Positions 25,992 through 36,662 of a DNA stretch of 64,000 nt are shown piece after piece (position 1 is the first letter of the stretch; the number at the start of each line of letters is the position of its first letter). The stretch is from the NCBI GenBank assembly GCA_963795485.1, contig CAWCIL010000008.1:930001-994000 (forward strand). Direction: 5' to 3'. This DNA is from AP-15 sp963795485 (GTDB lineage Bacteria; Pseudomonadota; Alphaproteobacteria; ATCC43930; CGMCC-115725). The position numbers were made by a program, and so were the translations under genes. The notes under the pieces are model-generated. The model was not told where the DNA came from. It did no database searches and saw only the letters and a list, made by a program, of their open reading frames with translations.

Positions 25992-27629
25992 TCAAGGCGC
26001 CACCTCCTTCGCCCGCTCGCGCAATTCATACTTCTGGATCTTGCCGGTCGAGGTCTTCGGCAGCGATCCGAACACGACCGTGCGCGGCGCCTTGAAATGC
26101 GCCAACTGCTCGCGGCACCAGGCGATGATGTCGTCGGCCGCGACCATGCCGGCGTCGGGCTTCAGGGTGACGAACGCGCATGGGGTCTCGCCCCAGACCG
26201 GATCGGGCCGGGCGACCACCGCTGCCTCCATGACCTGCGGATGGCGGTAGAGCACTTCCTCGATTTCGAGCGAGGAGATGTTCTCGCCGCCCGAGATGAT
26301 GATGTCCTTGGCCCGGTCCTTGATCTCGACATAGCCGTCGGGATGCATGACCGCGAGGTCGCCGGTGTGGAACCAGCCGTGCTCGAACGCCTGCGCGCTC
26401 GCCGCCGGGTTTTTCAGATAGCCCTTCATCAGAGTGTTGCTGCGCAGGACCAATTCGCCGAGCGTGGCGCCGTCGCCCGGCAAATCGGCCATCGTCGCCG
26501 GATCGACCACCCGCTGGCCGCCGAGGGTCAGGCTCGCCACGCCCTGCCGCGCCATCCGCCCGGCGCGCTCGGCGATCGGCAGCGCCTCCCACTCCTGCTG
26601 CCAGGCGCAGACGGTGGAGGGACCGTAGCTTTCGGTCAGGCCATAGAGGTGAGTGACGCGAAACCCCATCCGCTCCATCGCCTCGATCACCGCCGAAGGC
26701 GGTGCGGCACCGCCGGTCGCGGCCTCGACGACGTGGTCGAAGCGGCGCTTCACCGTCTCGGGCGCGTGCGCCAGCATGTTTAAGACGATCGGCGCACCGC
26801 ACAGATGGGTGACGCGGTGCTCGGCGATCGCGGCGAAGATCGCCGCCGGCTCGACCCGGCGCAGGCAGACATGGGTCCCGGCGACCGCGGTCACCGCCCA
26901 GGGATAGGTCCAGCCGTTGCAGTGGAACATCGGCAGGGTCCACAGATAGACCGAATCGCGGTCGAGCCCGAAGGTGACCGCATTGCCGAGCGCGTTCAGA
27001 AAGGCGCCGCGATGATGATAGACGACGCCCTTGGGGTTGCCGGTGGTGCCGGAAGTGTAGTTGAGCGCGATCGGCGCCCATTCGTCCTCGGGGCCGGCCC
27101 ATTCGGCCGCCGGATCGCCCTCGCCGAGAAAGGCCTCGTATTCGGTCCCGCCGAGCGTCGCAGCGTCGTCCAGGTCGGCGATCTCGACCAGCGGCAGCGG
27201 ATGGCCGAGCTCGGCCAGCGCCGGCGCCACGATCGGGGCGAATTCGCGGTCGGCGATCAACAGCTTCGCCTCGCCATGCGCCAGGATAAAGGCGATCGAG
27301 CGCGCGTCGAGACGGTAGTTGAGGGCATTCAGCACCGCCCCCGCCATCGGCACGCCGTAATGCGCCTCGAGCAATGCCGGCACATTCGGCGCCAACACCG
27401 CGATCGTGTCCCCCGGCCGGATACCGCGCCGGCGCAGCGCATCGGCCAGCCGCCGGCAGCGGTCGTAGAGCTCGCGATAGGTAAGGCGGGTTTCGCCATG
27501 CACAACCGCAAGCTTGTCCGGATAGGCCGCCGCAGCGCGCGCCAGAAACGACAGCGGCGTCAGTGCGGTGAAGTTCGCGGCGTTCCTGGCGAGATGCGGC
27601 GCGTCGTATTGGCCGCCCGATGATGACAC
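25992..27629 (-). CDS. Acyl-CoA synthetase (AMP-dependent, DmdB/long-chain type)
   Basis: 545 residues. The AMP-binding P-loop is LNYTSGTTGNPKGVVYHH at about residue 182, the adenylate motif is HLYGLTESYGP, and the hinge and catalytic sites are GWFHTGDLAVMHPDGYVEIKDRAKD and the C-terminal lysine in KTSTGKIQKYELR. It forms an acyl-adenylate and then the CoA thioester in the cytoplasm. The sequence resembles the group that includes methylmercaptopropionate-CoA ligases and medium/long-chain ligases; substrate is not determinable. The GTG start at 27629 follows a GAGGAGAGG stretch. It is first in a likely operon with the SDR, kinase and DUF6285 genes, suggesting the pathway activates and degrades an acid. 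Confidence 0.93.
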   Translation of the reverse strand: MSSSGGQYDAPHLARNAANFTALTPLSFLARAAAAYPDKLAVVHGETRLTYRELYDRCRRLADALRRRGIRPGDTIAVLAPNVPALLEAHYGVPMAGAVLNALNYRLDARSIAFILAHGEAKLLIADREFAPIVAPALAELGHPLPLVEIADLDDAATLGGTEYEAFLGEGDPAAEWAGPEDEWAPIALNYTSGTTGNPKGVVYHHRGAFLNALGNAVTFGLDRDSVYLWTLPMFHCNGWTYPWAVTAVAGTHVCLRRVEPAAIFAAIAEHRVTHLCGAPIVLNMLAHAPETVKRRFDHVVEAATGGAAPPSAVIEAMERMGFRVTHLYGLTESYGPSTVCAWQQEWEALPIAERAGRMARQGVASLTLGGQRVVDPATMADLPGDGATLGELVLRSNTLMKGYLKNPAASAQAFEHGWFHTGDLAVMHPDGYVEIKDRAKDIIISGGENISSLEIEEVLYRHPQVMEAAVVARPDPVWGETPCAFVTLKPDAGMVAADDIIAWCREQLAHFKAPRTVVFGSLPKTSTGKIQKYELRERAKEVAP

Positions 27630-27653
27630 GCTCGGCCCTCTCCTCGGGTGTGG

Positions 27654-28817
27654 CTATTCCGTCGTTTCGTGCCGGAATGGAGAGTATTCGGCCAGCCCCT
27701 CGATCTTGCGCTCGACCATCTGGCGCTCGCGGGCGACAAATTGCGCCACCGCACGGCGAAAGCCCGGGTCGGGGATCCAGTGGGCGCTGTAGGTCGGCAC
27801 CGGCAGATATCCGCGCTGCAATTTGTGCGTGCCCTGCGCCCCGGCCTCGACCCGCTTCAGACCGCGGGCGATGGCGAATTCGATCGCCCGGTAATAGCAG
27901 CATTCGAAATGCAGGAATTTGTAGTCGCCGTAGCTGCCCCAGTTGCGGCCGTAGATCGTCTCCTTGCCCAACAGGTTCAGCGCGCCGGCGACGTATTTGC
28001 CATCGCGCTGGGCCATTATCAGTACAACGTTCTCGGGCATGCGCTCGCCGATCAGCGCGAAGAACTTGCGGTTGAGGTAGGCTTGGCCCCATTTCCGGTC
28101 CGAGGTGGCGAGATAGAACCGGTAGAACGCGTCCCAATGCCGGGTGTTCAGGTCGTTCCCGGTCAGCACCTCGATTTCGAGACCGCCGTCCAAGGCCTCG
28201 CGGCGTTCCTTTTTGACCGCCTTGCGCTTGCGCGAGTTCAGCGCGGCGAGATAGTCGTCGAAATCGCGGTAGCCTTCGTTGCTCCAATGAAACTGCTGGC
28301 CGATGCGCTCGAGAAATCCGGCCTCGGTCAAGGCTTCGGCCTCGGCGCGCTCGGGAAAGGTGACGTGCACCGAGGAGATGTGCCGGCGGTTCGCCAGCTC
28401 GACCATTGCCGCGATCAGATGGGCGCGGGCCTGTGCCGGCGCCTGCGGGTGCAGCAGCAGCCGCGGCCCCGGCACTGGGGTGAACGGCACCGCGGACAGG
28501 AGCTTGGGGTAATAGCGGCCGCCGGCCCGCTCATAGGCGTCGGCCCAGCCGTGATCGAACACGTACTCGCCATAGGAGTGGTTCTTCGCGTAAAGGGGCA
28601 CCACCCCGAGGATCGTGCCGTCGAGCCCGGCGAGCGAAAGGTGTTGCGGCGCCCAGCCGGTGCGCGCGGTGGTCAACCCGCTGTCCTCGAGCGCGCTCAA
28701 AAACGCATAGGAGACGCTGGGGTTGATGTCGCCGGCGCAGGCATCCCAAGCCGCCGCCGGAATTTCGGCGATCGCGCCATGGACGCGGACTGCGATCGAG
28801 CCGCCGCTGTCGTTCAT
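27654..28817 (-). CDS. FemAB-like N-acetyltransferase (COG3146, GNAT fold)
   Basis: 387 residues. The family signature is seen in WDACAGDINPSVSYAFLSALEDSG near the N terminus, FDHGWADAYERAGGRYYPKLL, and HWSNEGYRDFDDYLAALNSRKRK, KKERREA. The C-terminal part carries FHFECCYYRAIEFAIARGL and RVEAGAQGTHKLQRGY, all typical of COG3146 proteins predicted to transfer acyl or amino-acyl groups. Function is unproven. It lies upstream of the acyl-CoA ligase on the same strand, 24 bases away, and may share its transcript. No frameshift. Confidence 0.88.
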   Translation of the reverse strand: MNDSGGSIAVRVHGAIAEIPAAAWDACAGDINPSVSYAFLSALEDSGLTTARTGWAPQHLSLAGLDGTILGVVPLYAKNHSYGEYVFDHGWADAYERAGGRYYPKLLSAVPFTPVPGPRLLLHPQAPAQARAHLIAAMVELANRRHISSVHVTFPERAEAEALTEAGFLERIGQQFHWSNEGYRDFDDYLAALNSRKRKAVKKERREALDGGLEIEVLTGNDLNTRHWDAFYRFYLATSDRKWGQAYLNRKFFALIGERMPENVVLIMAQRDGKYVAGALNLLGKETIYGRNWGSYGDYKFLHFECCYYRAIEFAIARGLKRVEAGAQGTHKLQRGYLPVPTYSAHWIPDPGFRRAVAQFVARERQMVERKIEGLAEYSPFRHETTE

Positions 28818-29016
28818 CGGCAGCTCGGGATCTGGACTGGAAAAAGCCCAGCGTCGCCAGTTTCTCTCATTGTCGTACGCCCGCCTTGCATCTCGAGGTC
28901 GCGTTCGAGAGCAGGATACGGTTTGCGCGGCCTCTGTCCAGCGCCGCGAAACTGCCGTATTCGCTGCCTAACCCAGCTCGGATCGGGGATTTTCCGGAAC
29001 GGCGACGAGGGCGAAA

Positions 29017-29646
29017 ATGCGCGCGCTTGGCTTTGCTTCGATCGCGCTGATGCTGTTGCTGGCAACCGGCGGCGCGGCTCCGGCCGAGACCTTGGGCGAC
29101 CCACACATCGGGTTCAGCGCGGAACGTGTCCTGGTGTTCGACGGGCACAGTTATATCGGCCGGATGTGGAGCATGCCGGGCGAGCAGCGACACGAGCAAA
29201 TCCTGCCGTCGCTCGAGCCGGTGTTCATCCTGCACGCCGACAGCACGGTCGGGGACATCCTGCTGCCGCAGCTCCATACCGCAGTCGCGTTCGCGATGCC
29301 GAAGGCGCTCGCGGTCCTGGGCCAGCCGGGTCTGTTGGGCAAAGCGGTCGGCCGGGAGAGTGTCAACGGGATCGCGACCACCAGATACGCGGTCGACAAG
29401 GGCATCCCCGAAGGTCATTTGTCGGGCACGCTGTGGCTCAGCGCCGACGGCATCCCGATGCGCTGCGACGGCAGCCTGACCCGCACCAACGGCAAGGTCT
29501 CGACCGTGCATTGGGAGCTGCGCCACGTCCGGGTCGGGCCGCAGGACGCGGCCCTGTTCGAGGTGCCCGCCGGATACTCGAAGCTGTCGCCGCAGGCGGC
29601 CTCGACCCTGCTCGGGCTGCGCCTGGCGCCACGCCACAAGAAGTGA
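29017..29646 (+). CDS. Exported protein of unknown function (DUF4412-like layout)
   Basis: 209 residues with a signal peptide (SIALMLLLATGGAAPAE). The mature protein is beta-rich: GFSAERVLVFDGHSYIGRMW, then LPSLEPVFILHADSTVGD, and GRESVNGIATTRYAVDKG. The last third has LSGTLWLSADGIPMRCDGS and a basic end. This is the layout of periplasmic DUF4412/LolA-like proteins, but I cannot place it in a named family. A GAGG stretch precedes the ATG. It is upstream of htrA on the same strand with 160 bases between. Confidence 0.6.
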   Translation: MRALGFASIALMLLLATGGAAPAETLGDPHIGFSAERVLVFDGHSYIGRMWSMPGEQRHEQILPSLEPVFILHADSTVGDILLPQLHTAVAFAMPKALAVLGQPGLLGKAVGRESVNGIATTRYAVDKGIPEGHLSGTLWLSADGIPMRCDGSLTRTNGKVSTVHWELRHVRVGPQDAALFEVPAGYSKLSPQAASTLLGLRLAPRHKK

Positions 29647-29806
29647 GCCCGACCGAACCTTGGCCCGCCGGTTCGGTCTCTTGAAGGGATCGCCCGACGC
29701 GTTAGATAGATACGTCCCGAATACCAGACGGCCCCGGAAACCAAATGGTTCCTCGCAGCGTTCGCGAAGGCGTCCGAGCGGTCGGCGCCTCCAAGGGTTT
29801 TTCCCA

Positions 29807-30922
<1,116 letters not shown>

Positions 30923-30928
30923 CCCCGC

Positions 30929-31867
30929 ATGGCGACGTCACAGACCCCCTACCAGGTCCTCGGCGTCAAGCCGGAGGCTAGCGCGGACGAGATCCGCAAG
31001 GCCTATCGCAAGCTCGCCAAGGAGTTGCACCCCGACCTGAACCCCGGCAAGCCCGAAGCCGAGGCGCGGTTCAAATCGGTGTCGGCCGCGTACGATCTGT
31101 TGTCCGACCCGGAGAAGCGGGGGCGCTACGACCGCGGCGAGATCGACGAGAGCGGCGCCGAGCGGCCGCGCTATTCCTACCGCCCGCACGCCGAGGGCGC
31201 CGAAGGCTGGAAATACCAGCCGCAGGGCGAGATGGATCTGGGCGACCTCGAGGATCTGTTCGCCGCCTTCGGCTCGGGCGGCCGGGCCCGGCGCGGACCG
31301 GGCGGCGCGGGGTTCGGCGAAGGGTTTCGGGCGCGCGGCGGCGACCGGCACTTCACGTTGACCATCGGTTTTGTCGAAGCCGCGAGCGGCGGGAAAGAAC
31401 GCGTCTCGTTGACTGCCGACCAATGGCTCGATGTGACGATACCGCCTGGCATCGAGGATGGTCAGGTGCTGCGCCTGCGGGGTAAGGGCGGGCCTGGCCT
31501 CGGCGGCGGCGAAACCGGCGACGCGCTGATCGAGGTGCACGTCGCGCCGCATCCGCTGTTCCGGCGCGAGGGCGACGACATTCGCATCGAGCTGCCGGTC
31601 AGCCTCGGCGAGGCGGTGCTCGGCGCCAGGATCACGGTGCCGACCGTCACCGGACCGGTGACGATGACGATCCCCAAGGGTTCCGACACCGGCACGGTGC
31701 TGCGGCTGCGCGGCAAGGGCATTCAGCGCCGCCGAAATCCGGGCGACCAATATGTGACCTTGAGGGTCGCGATCGGGCCCGGCAACGACGCCGAGCTCGC
31801 CGAATTCGTCGAGAAATGGGCGGCCAAACACCCCTTCGATCCCCGCGAGGGGACGCCCTCGACATGA
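30929..31867 (+). CDS. cbpA: DnaJ-like co-chaperone CbpA
   Basis: 312 residues. The N-terminal J domain includes VLGVKPEASADEIRKAYRKL and the invariant HPD in LHPDLNPGK. A glycine/charged linker follows, then the DnaJ C-terminal domain (DQWLDVTIPPGIEDGQVLRLRGKGG). There is no cysteine-rich zinc domain, which distinguishes CbpA from DnaJ. It works with DnaK on unfolded proteins and may bind the nucleoid. It starts six bases after the htrA stop and its own stop overlaps the cbpM start in ATGA. Confidence 0.92.
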   Translation: MATSQTPYQVLGVKPEASADEIRKAYRKLAKELHPDLNPGKPEAEARFKSVSAAYDLLSDPEKRGRYDRGEIDESGAERPRYSYRPHAEGAEGWKYQPQGEMDLGDLEDLFAAFGSGGRARRGPGGAGFGEGFRARGGDRHFTLTIGFVEAASGGKERVSLTADQWLDVTIPPGIEDGQVLRLRGKGGPGLGGGETGDALIEVHVAPHPLFRREGDDIRIELPVSLGEAVLGARITVPTVTGPVTMTIPKGSDTGTVLRLRGKGIQRRRNPGDQYVTLRVAIGPGNDAELAEFVEKWAAKHPFDPREGTPST

Positions 31868-32349
31868 TCGCGCTCGACGAGCTGCTCAGCCGCCTCGGCG
31901 GGCTCGACCGGGCCGAGCTCCAGCACTGGGTCGAGAACCGCTGGGTGCTGCCCGAGCAGCGCGGCGAGACCTGGCTGTTTCACGAGGTCGATGTCGCCCG
32001 GGTCGAGCTGATCCTCGAAATCCGCCACGAATTTGCGATCGACGACGAGGCGGTGCCCCTGGTGCTGGGCCTGCTCGACCAGGTCTACGGCCTGCGCCGC
32101 CAATTGCGCCGCCTCTGCGACGCCCTCGCCGCCCAACCCCCCGAAGTGCAGGACGCGGTCACGCCACGTGCTGCTGCCGCGACCGCCAGGGAAGACGATA
32201 GTGCTCCAGGTAATGCTTACTCGCGCCGCAATCGCGAAATTAAGCAGACTGGCGCACCGAGTTACTCCGGGAAAAGAGGCGCCCTCTTTAGTCAGCTCCA
32301 TAGAACTGCGCTTCAAGATATCGGAATTCCAAGCTGTTGTGCAATGTGA
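31864..32349 (+). CDS. cbpM: Chaperone modulator CbpM
   Basis: 161 residues by frame. The N-terminal 90 residues are helical and match CbpM: LDELLSRLGGLDRAELQHWVEN, VARVELILEIRHEFAID, and LGLLDQVYGLRRQLRRL. It binds the J domain of CbpA and modulates it. The gene overlaps cbpA by ATGA. Its last about 55 residues (RRNREIKQTGAPS onward) are of different character and may be read-through after a shift, since typical members are near 100 residues. Confidence 0.8.
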   Translation: MIALDELLSRLGGLDRAELQHWVENRWVLPEQRGETWLFHEVDVARVELILEIRHEFAIDDEAVPLVLGLLDQVYGLRRQLRRLCDALAAQPPEVQDAVTPRAAAATAREDDSAPGNAYSRRNREIKQTGAPSYSGKRGALFSQLHRTALQDIGIPSCCAM

Positions 32350-32882
32350 GATGCGCTCCTCCAGGCCGAGTGCGCATCCGCCCTTGAACGGATAACCGAT
32401 TCGGGAATGAAGCGATATCATTCATCGTCCTTTTGACCGCGCAAAAAGTTCACCGGTCATCAGGCGTTTCGCGTCCTCGTTGATTGCCTAAGTCGGCCGT
32501 TTGCACGCCGAATAATCTCAAGCAATAAGCCGTTCCAGTTATGTTCCTGAAGGGAGTGCTGACCGAACCTTCATGAAGAGCAGCTTCGTATGGGTAAGAT
32601 CAGGCGGCGCTCCCGCCTTGAAATTCTGGGGCATCCGCGTGGGCAGGGTGTCTGTATTGACCGGGCAAATGAGGAATGCTGTTCTCACAGAAATCTGTGA
32701 GCTTCATAATGACGGTCTCGATGCTGTCCACCAGAGGCGTCGCAGCTTTTGAATCGGGCGAAAACGGCATCTGAGAGTTCAACAGATTAGGCAGCCCGCA
32801 TCATCCAAACACAGAAATACGAGAATAGGGAAATGTAGCCAGCACAGGCAAGCTAATTCGGAATTAAGAGGGCGCCTTGACG
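32350..32882. other. AT-richer gene-free stretch
   Basis: About 530 bases that are less GC-rich than the surroundings. A 60-residue frame at 32600-32782 (minus) has no recognisable domain. Possibly foreign DNA or decayed sequence before the DUF559 cassette. Confidence 0.45.
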
Positions 32883-32955
32883 CACCCCGGTCTCCCTCGC
32901 CCGCACCGCGGGAGAGGGAGGGGACCCATCGCTGTTGCGATGGGAAGGGTGAGGG
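32883..32955. repeat. Palindromic intergenic repeat, CCCTCTCCCC family
   Basis: Starts CACCCCGGTCTCCCTCGC and ends GGGAAGGGTGAGGG. It adjoins the 3' end of the DUF559 gene, and a second family member (33293-33350) lies on the other side. Confidence 0.85.
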
Positions 32956-33243
32956 CTACGCGGTGCTCCGTAGTATCTGCAGAATAGTATCGATCACACC
33001 CTCGGCATTGCTCAGGACGTCATTGTTCCAGAACCGGATCACCCGCCAGCCTTGCCGTTCGAGCGATACCGTGCGCCGGTCGTCTGCGATGTTCTCGGCA
33101 TGCTGGCCGCCATCGGCTTCAACGATCAGGCGGTGTTTCGTGCAGGCGAAATCGACACGAAGGTGCCTCGGATGCTGGCGGCGAGAACTGCAGCCGGCTA
33201 ACCGACGATCCCGCAGAAGCGACCAAAGCCTGCGTTCTCGCTG
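32956..33243 (-). CDS. DUF559 endonuclease-like protein (N terminus frameshifted)
   Basis: The minus frame reads LWSLLRDRRLAGCSSRRQHPR, then LRVDFACTKHRLIVEADGGQH, and QGWRVIRFWNNDVLSNAEG and ends ILRSTA. This is the DUF559 (Vsr/PD-(D/E)xK-like) domain: VDFAC, VEADGGQH and VIRFWNND are its conserved blocks, with likely nuclease residues D and E. The frame is closed by TGA just above 33243, and a plausible N terminus (VARNDSEN) lies in another frame, so one shift is likely. It is flanked by two palindromic repeats, as is common for this cassette. Its role is unknown; it may be a repair or mobile-element nuclease. Confidence 0.7.
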   Translation of the reverse strand, partial: QRERRLWSLLRDRRLAGCSSRRQHPRHLRVDFACTKHRLIVEADGGQHAENIADDRRTVSLERQGWRVIRFWNNDVLSNAEGVIDTILQILRSTA

Positions 33244-33292
33244 TCATTTCGCGCAACCGCCGCGCTTGCGGGCTTGACATGTTCGTCCGCGA

Positions 33293-33350
33293 CCACCCTC
33301 ACTCGCCTCGCTGCGCTCGGCACCCTCTCCGCAATGCGGGCGAGGGCGCA
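33293..33350. repeat. Palindromic intergenic repeat, CCCTCTCCCC family (diverged)
   Basis: Contains ACCACCCTCACTCGCCTCGC and CACCCTCTCCGCAATGCGGG then CGAGGGCGCA. It is on the far side of the DUF559 gene from the repeat at 32883. Confidence 0.7.
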
Positions 33351-33367
33351 TTCAGGGAAAGTGTTAT

Positions 33368-33772
33368 CTACAGCGCCTGGTAGCGGGCGCGGGCGGCGCG
33401 TTCGATGGCGGCGGCGGTCAGGCGCTCGATCTTGAGGCGGTGGCGCAGCAATTCGAGCATGCGCAGCTCTTCCTGGGTCGCTTCGCCGTCGGTGGCGACG
33501 AGATCGCAGGCGATCGCATAGGCGGTCTCGCGCAGCTTTGGCGGCAGACCGGCCTTGATCGCCTTCAAGGTCTCGTCGAGCCCGTTCTCGCGGCCGATCA
33601 GCTCGGTGCAGTCGTTGAACAGGCCGGGCAGCTCGTTCTGGTCGAAATCGCGGAAGACCGGCAGGTGGCCGACGATCTCGGCGAAGGCGTGCAATTCGGA
33701 ATTGGGCATGTTGCGGTCGGCCGCCGACACGATGACCATCGTGTAGATGAGCGCGCGGTGGTGGTCGAGCAT
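33368..33772 (-). CDS. TerB-family (tellurite resistance TerB-like) protein
   Basis: 134 residues, all helical. The TerB core is seen in ALIYTMVIVSAADRNMPNSELHA and IACDLVATDGEATQEELRML, with paired acidic residues typical of TerB metal-binding helices. It starts at 33772 with AAGGAG five bases upstream. Members bind metal ions and are found in many contexts besides tellurite resistance. It follows the DinG-like helicase on the same strand. Confidence 0.88.
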   Translation of the reverse strand: MLDHHRALIYTMVIVSAADRNMPNSELHAFAEIVGHLPVFRDFDQNELPGLFNDCTELIGRENGLDETLKAIKAGLPPKLRETAYAIACDLVATDGEATQEELRMLELLRHRLKIERLTAAAIERAARARYQAL

Positions 33773-33825
33773 TCGGCTCCTTTCGCGATTGTCAGCGCTG
33801 ACAGACCAAAACCGGGGCGCGGCTG

Positions 33826-36592
33826 TCAAGGCGCATCGGCGGGCCCCAGAAACCGCGCGGTCTGCGCCGCCGCCTCGACCAGCGGCACCCGCCGCACCGC
33901 GACCGTTTCGGGAAAGGCCGCCAGCAGCCGCGTCGGCAGGGCGCGATCGAGCACCACGAAGACGCCGCGATCGTCGGCCCGGCGGATCAGCCGGCCATAG
34001 GCCTGGCGCAGCCGCAGCCGGGCGATCCGGTCGGAATATCGGGCGCCGCCGAACACCTCCTTGCGGGCGCGGTGCAGGATGTCCGGGCGCGGCCACGGCA
34101 CCCGATCGAAGACCAAGAGGCGCAGCGAGCGGCCCGGCACGTCGACGCCGTCGCGGATCGCGTCGGTGCCGAGCAGGCACGAATCCTCCTCGGCGCGAAA
34201 AATGTCGACGAGTGTGGCGGTCGACATCGCCTCGACATGCTGGGCCAGCAGCAACAGGCCGCGCGCTTCGAGCAGCGGGGCGATGCGATGGTGCACCGCA
34301 CGCAGCCGGGCGATCGCGGTGAACAGGCCGAGCGCGCCGCCGCCCGCCGCCGCGAACAATGCCGCATAGGCCGCGGCGACTTGGCCCAAATCGTCGCGCG
34401 GGATGTCGGTCACGACAAAGATGCGGGTCTGCGCCCGATAGTCGAACGGCGAGGCGATGCGCGCCGCGGCCAGGGCTGGCCGGCAGATGGCGCAGGCCGG
34501 TCGCGGCTTCGGCGCCGCGCCAGGCGAGGTCGGGGTCGGGGTCGCCGTCGGTCAGGGTCGCCGAGGTCACCACCAGGCCATGCGCCGGGCGCGCCACCAA
34601 TTCGGCGAACGGGATGCCCGGGTCGACCCAGCTGCGGGTCACCGCGACATCGGTTTCGAGCCCGTCGATGCGGTCGAGCGACGAGCCATTCGACGGTCTC
34701 GGGCCGGGCCGGCTCGGCCAGGTCGCGCAACAGCCTGGCCCAGGCGGCGAGCTGCTGATCGGCGCGCCGGTCGAGGCCGCGCACGGTCGCGTCGAGCCGC
34801 TGGCGCAGACCCGGCTCGGGCGGGTCGTCCGGGTCCTCGAGCCGCCGGCGCAGCAGCGCGGCGAGCCGCTTCAGGGCGGCGGCCAAGCGCTCGATCCCGT
34901 GGGCGAGCGGCAGGCCCAGCTCCGACCAGCCCGGCGACCGGCGGCCGCGCCTCGGCCTGCAGCCCGTAGCCGGCATCGGCCAAAGCCGCCCGCGCCAGCA
35001 CTTGCTGCCGGACCAGTGCCAGAAAGCCCTCGAAGCCTTGCAGGCCGCGCCCGTCGGTAACCCGCTGCGCCCAGCCGTCGCCGGGCAGCACGCGGGCGGC
35101 GCCGAGCACGTCGATCAGTGCCCGCACGCCATCATCGTCGCCCTCGACCAGGTCGCCGATCCGCCGGCGCAGACCGCGGGCGCGCGACCCGCCGGAGGCT
35201 TCGGCGCCGACGATCCAGCGGCGCAGCTCGCGCCCCTCGCGGCCCGACAGGCGGACCGAAAAGGCGTTGTCCGCGGCCTCGAGCAGATGGTGGCCCTCGT
35301 CGAACACGTAGCGGGTCGGCACGGTCGCATCGTCGAGCCCGCCGAGGGCGGCCTGGGTCATCACCAGCGCATGATTGGCGACGACGATGCGCGCGCCGCG
35401 CGCCTTGCGGATGTTCTTCTCGACAAAGCAGCGGCGAAAATGGGGGCAGGCGGAATGGACGCATTCGCCGCGGCGGTCGGCGAGGCCGCCGACCCGGGCG
35501 CGGCCGATCAGCTCGCCGAGCCAGCCCGGGAAGTCGCCGGCGACCAGATCCCCGGACTCGCTCGCGGCGATCCAGCGGGCGACCAGCCCCAGCTGCGCCG
35601 CCGCCCGTCCCGGCCGGGTCGCCGCAGCGCCGCGCGGCCTCCTCGTAATTCAACAGGCACAGGAAGTTCTCCCGCCCTTTGCGGACCACGACGCGACGGC
35701 GCTTGTCGTCCGGGTCGGGATAGAGCCGGTCGAGCTCGCCGGCGATCTGGGCCTGCAGATTGCGGGTGAAGGTCGAGATCCACACCGAGCCGTGGTTCCG
35801 CTCGGCCCAGAGGCTCGCCGGCGCGATATAGCCGAGCGTCTTGCCGACCCCGGTCCCGGCTTCGGCGAGGACCGCATGGGGCCGGTCGGCGAGGTCGCGC
35901 GGGGCAAAGGCGGCGCTGACCGCAGCGGCGTAATCGGCCTGCTGCGGGCGCGGCTCGGAATCGACGCCGAGCAATTGCGCGAGGCGGGAGCGCGCCTCGT
36001 CGGGGCGCACCGGCTCGTTGCCGGGCGCCGGTCCGGGTGCCGCCTCGGCCCATTCGGCGAGCCGCGTCCACACCCGCAAACCCGCCGTATGACGCCTGGC
36101 GCCGGGCTCGGCCGCGGGCAGGGCCGCCAGCACCGCCGGCGCCCACAGCCAGCCGCCGCGGTCCATCGCCTCGGCGATGGCGCGCAGCTCGGGATCGCTC
36201 TCCTGGCCCAGCGCTTCGAGCAGGGCGCGCGCCGCCGTCGCCAGGGTCGCGCAGGCCTCCACCGGGCGGCGCGGCGGCGGCAGCCCGAGCGCTTCGGCGA
36301 GGCCGCGCGCGGTCGGCACGCAGAACCGCGCCGGATGGACAAAGGCGAACAGCTCGAGGAGGTCGAGCGCCGCGAACCCCGGGCTGTCGAGGCGCCGGGC
36401 GGTGGCGACCGCGTGGCACAGCATCGGCGGCTCGATCTCGACCCGGCCGCGCGCTTCGGCCGGCGACAATGCCTCGATTTCGCCATCGGGCGAGAGCCAC
36501 AGGATGTCGCGAAAGCCGGCGACCAGCACCGGCGCCTGCGGCACCAGCACCCGCCGCGCCCCGCCCCCGAGATTGCGATCGCCGCCGGACAT
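33826..36592 (-). CDS. DinG-like Fe-S ATP-dependent DNA helicase (four frameshifts)
   Basis: About 920 residues when repaired. Walker A is AEAGTGVGKTLGYIAP at about residue 245. The Fe-S cysteines follow: one in RENFLCLLNYE and three in GECVHSACPHFRRCF. Walker B is FDEGHHLL, and the helicase C part has TSATLTDGDPDPDLAW, VVTDIPRDDLGQ and the arginine-rich QAYGRLIRRADDRG. A long N-terminal domain of about 220 residues precedes the motor. It unwinds DNA in the XPD/DinG superfamily (COG1199). Four inserted bases, near 35630, 34930, 34690 and 34470, split the reading frame. It is divergent from pyrD. Confidence 0.85.
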
Positions 36593-36662
36593 GGAGGGTA
36601 GGATCTATCACAAGATGGTCTGCTGCCATCTTGGTGGTATTGTCACCCAAAGCGACCAATTG

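Noticed and set aside
26026..28287. Minus-strand open frame of 753 codons
   Set aside because: It is an out-of-frame shadow of the acyl-CoA ligase and FemAB-like genes, rich in arginine.
27648..29684. Long plus-strand open frame of 678 codons
   Set aside because: It runs antisense to the FemAB-like gene and then out of frame over the exported-protein gene; no recognisable domain.
29742..29774. Possible EcfG stress promoter before htrA (GGAAA, 18 bases, CGTT)
   Set aside because: The -35 element is imperfect and the spacing is at the limit; mentioned under the gene but not called as a feature.
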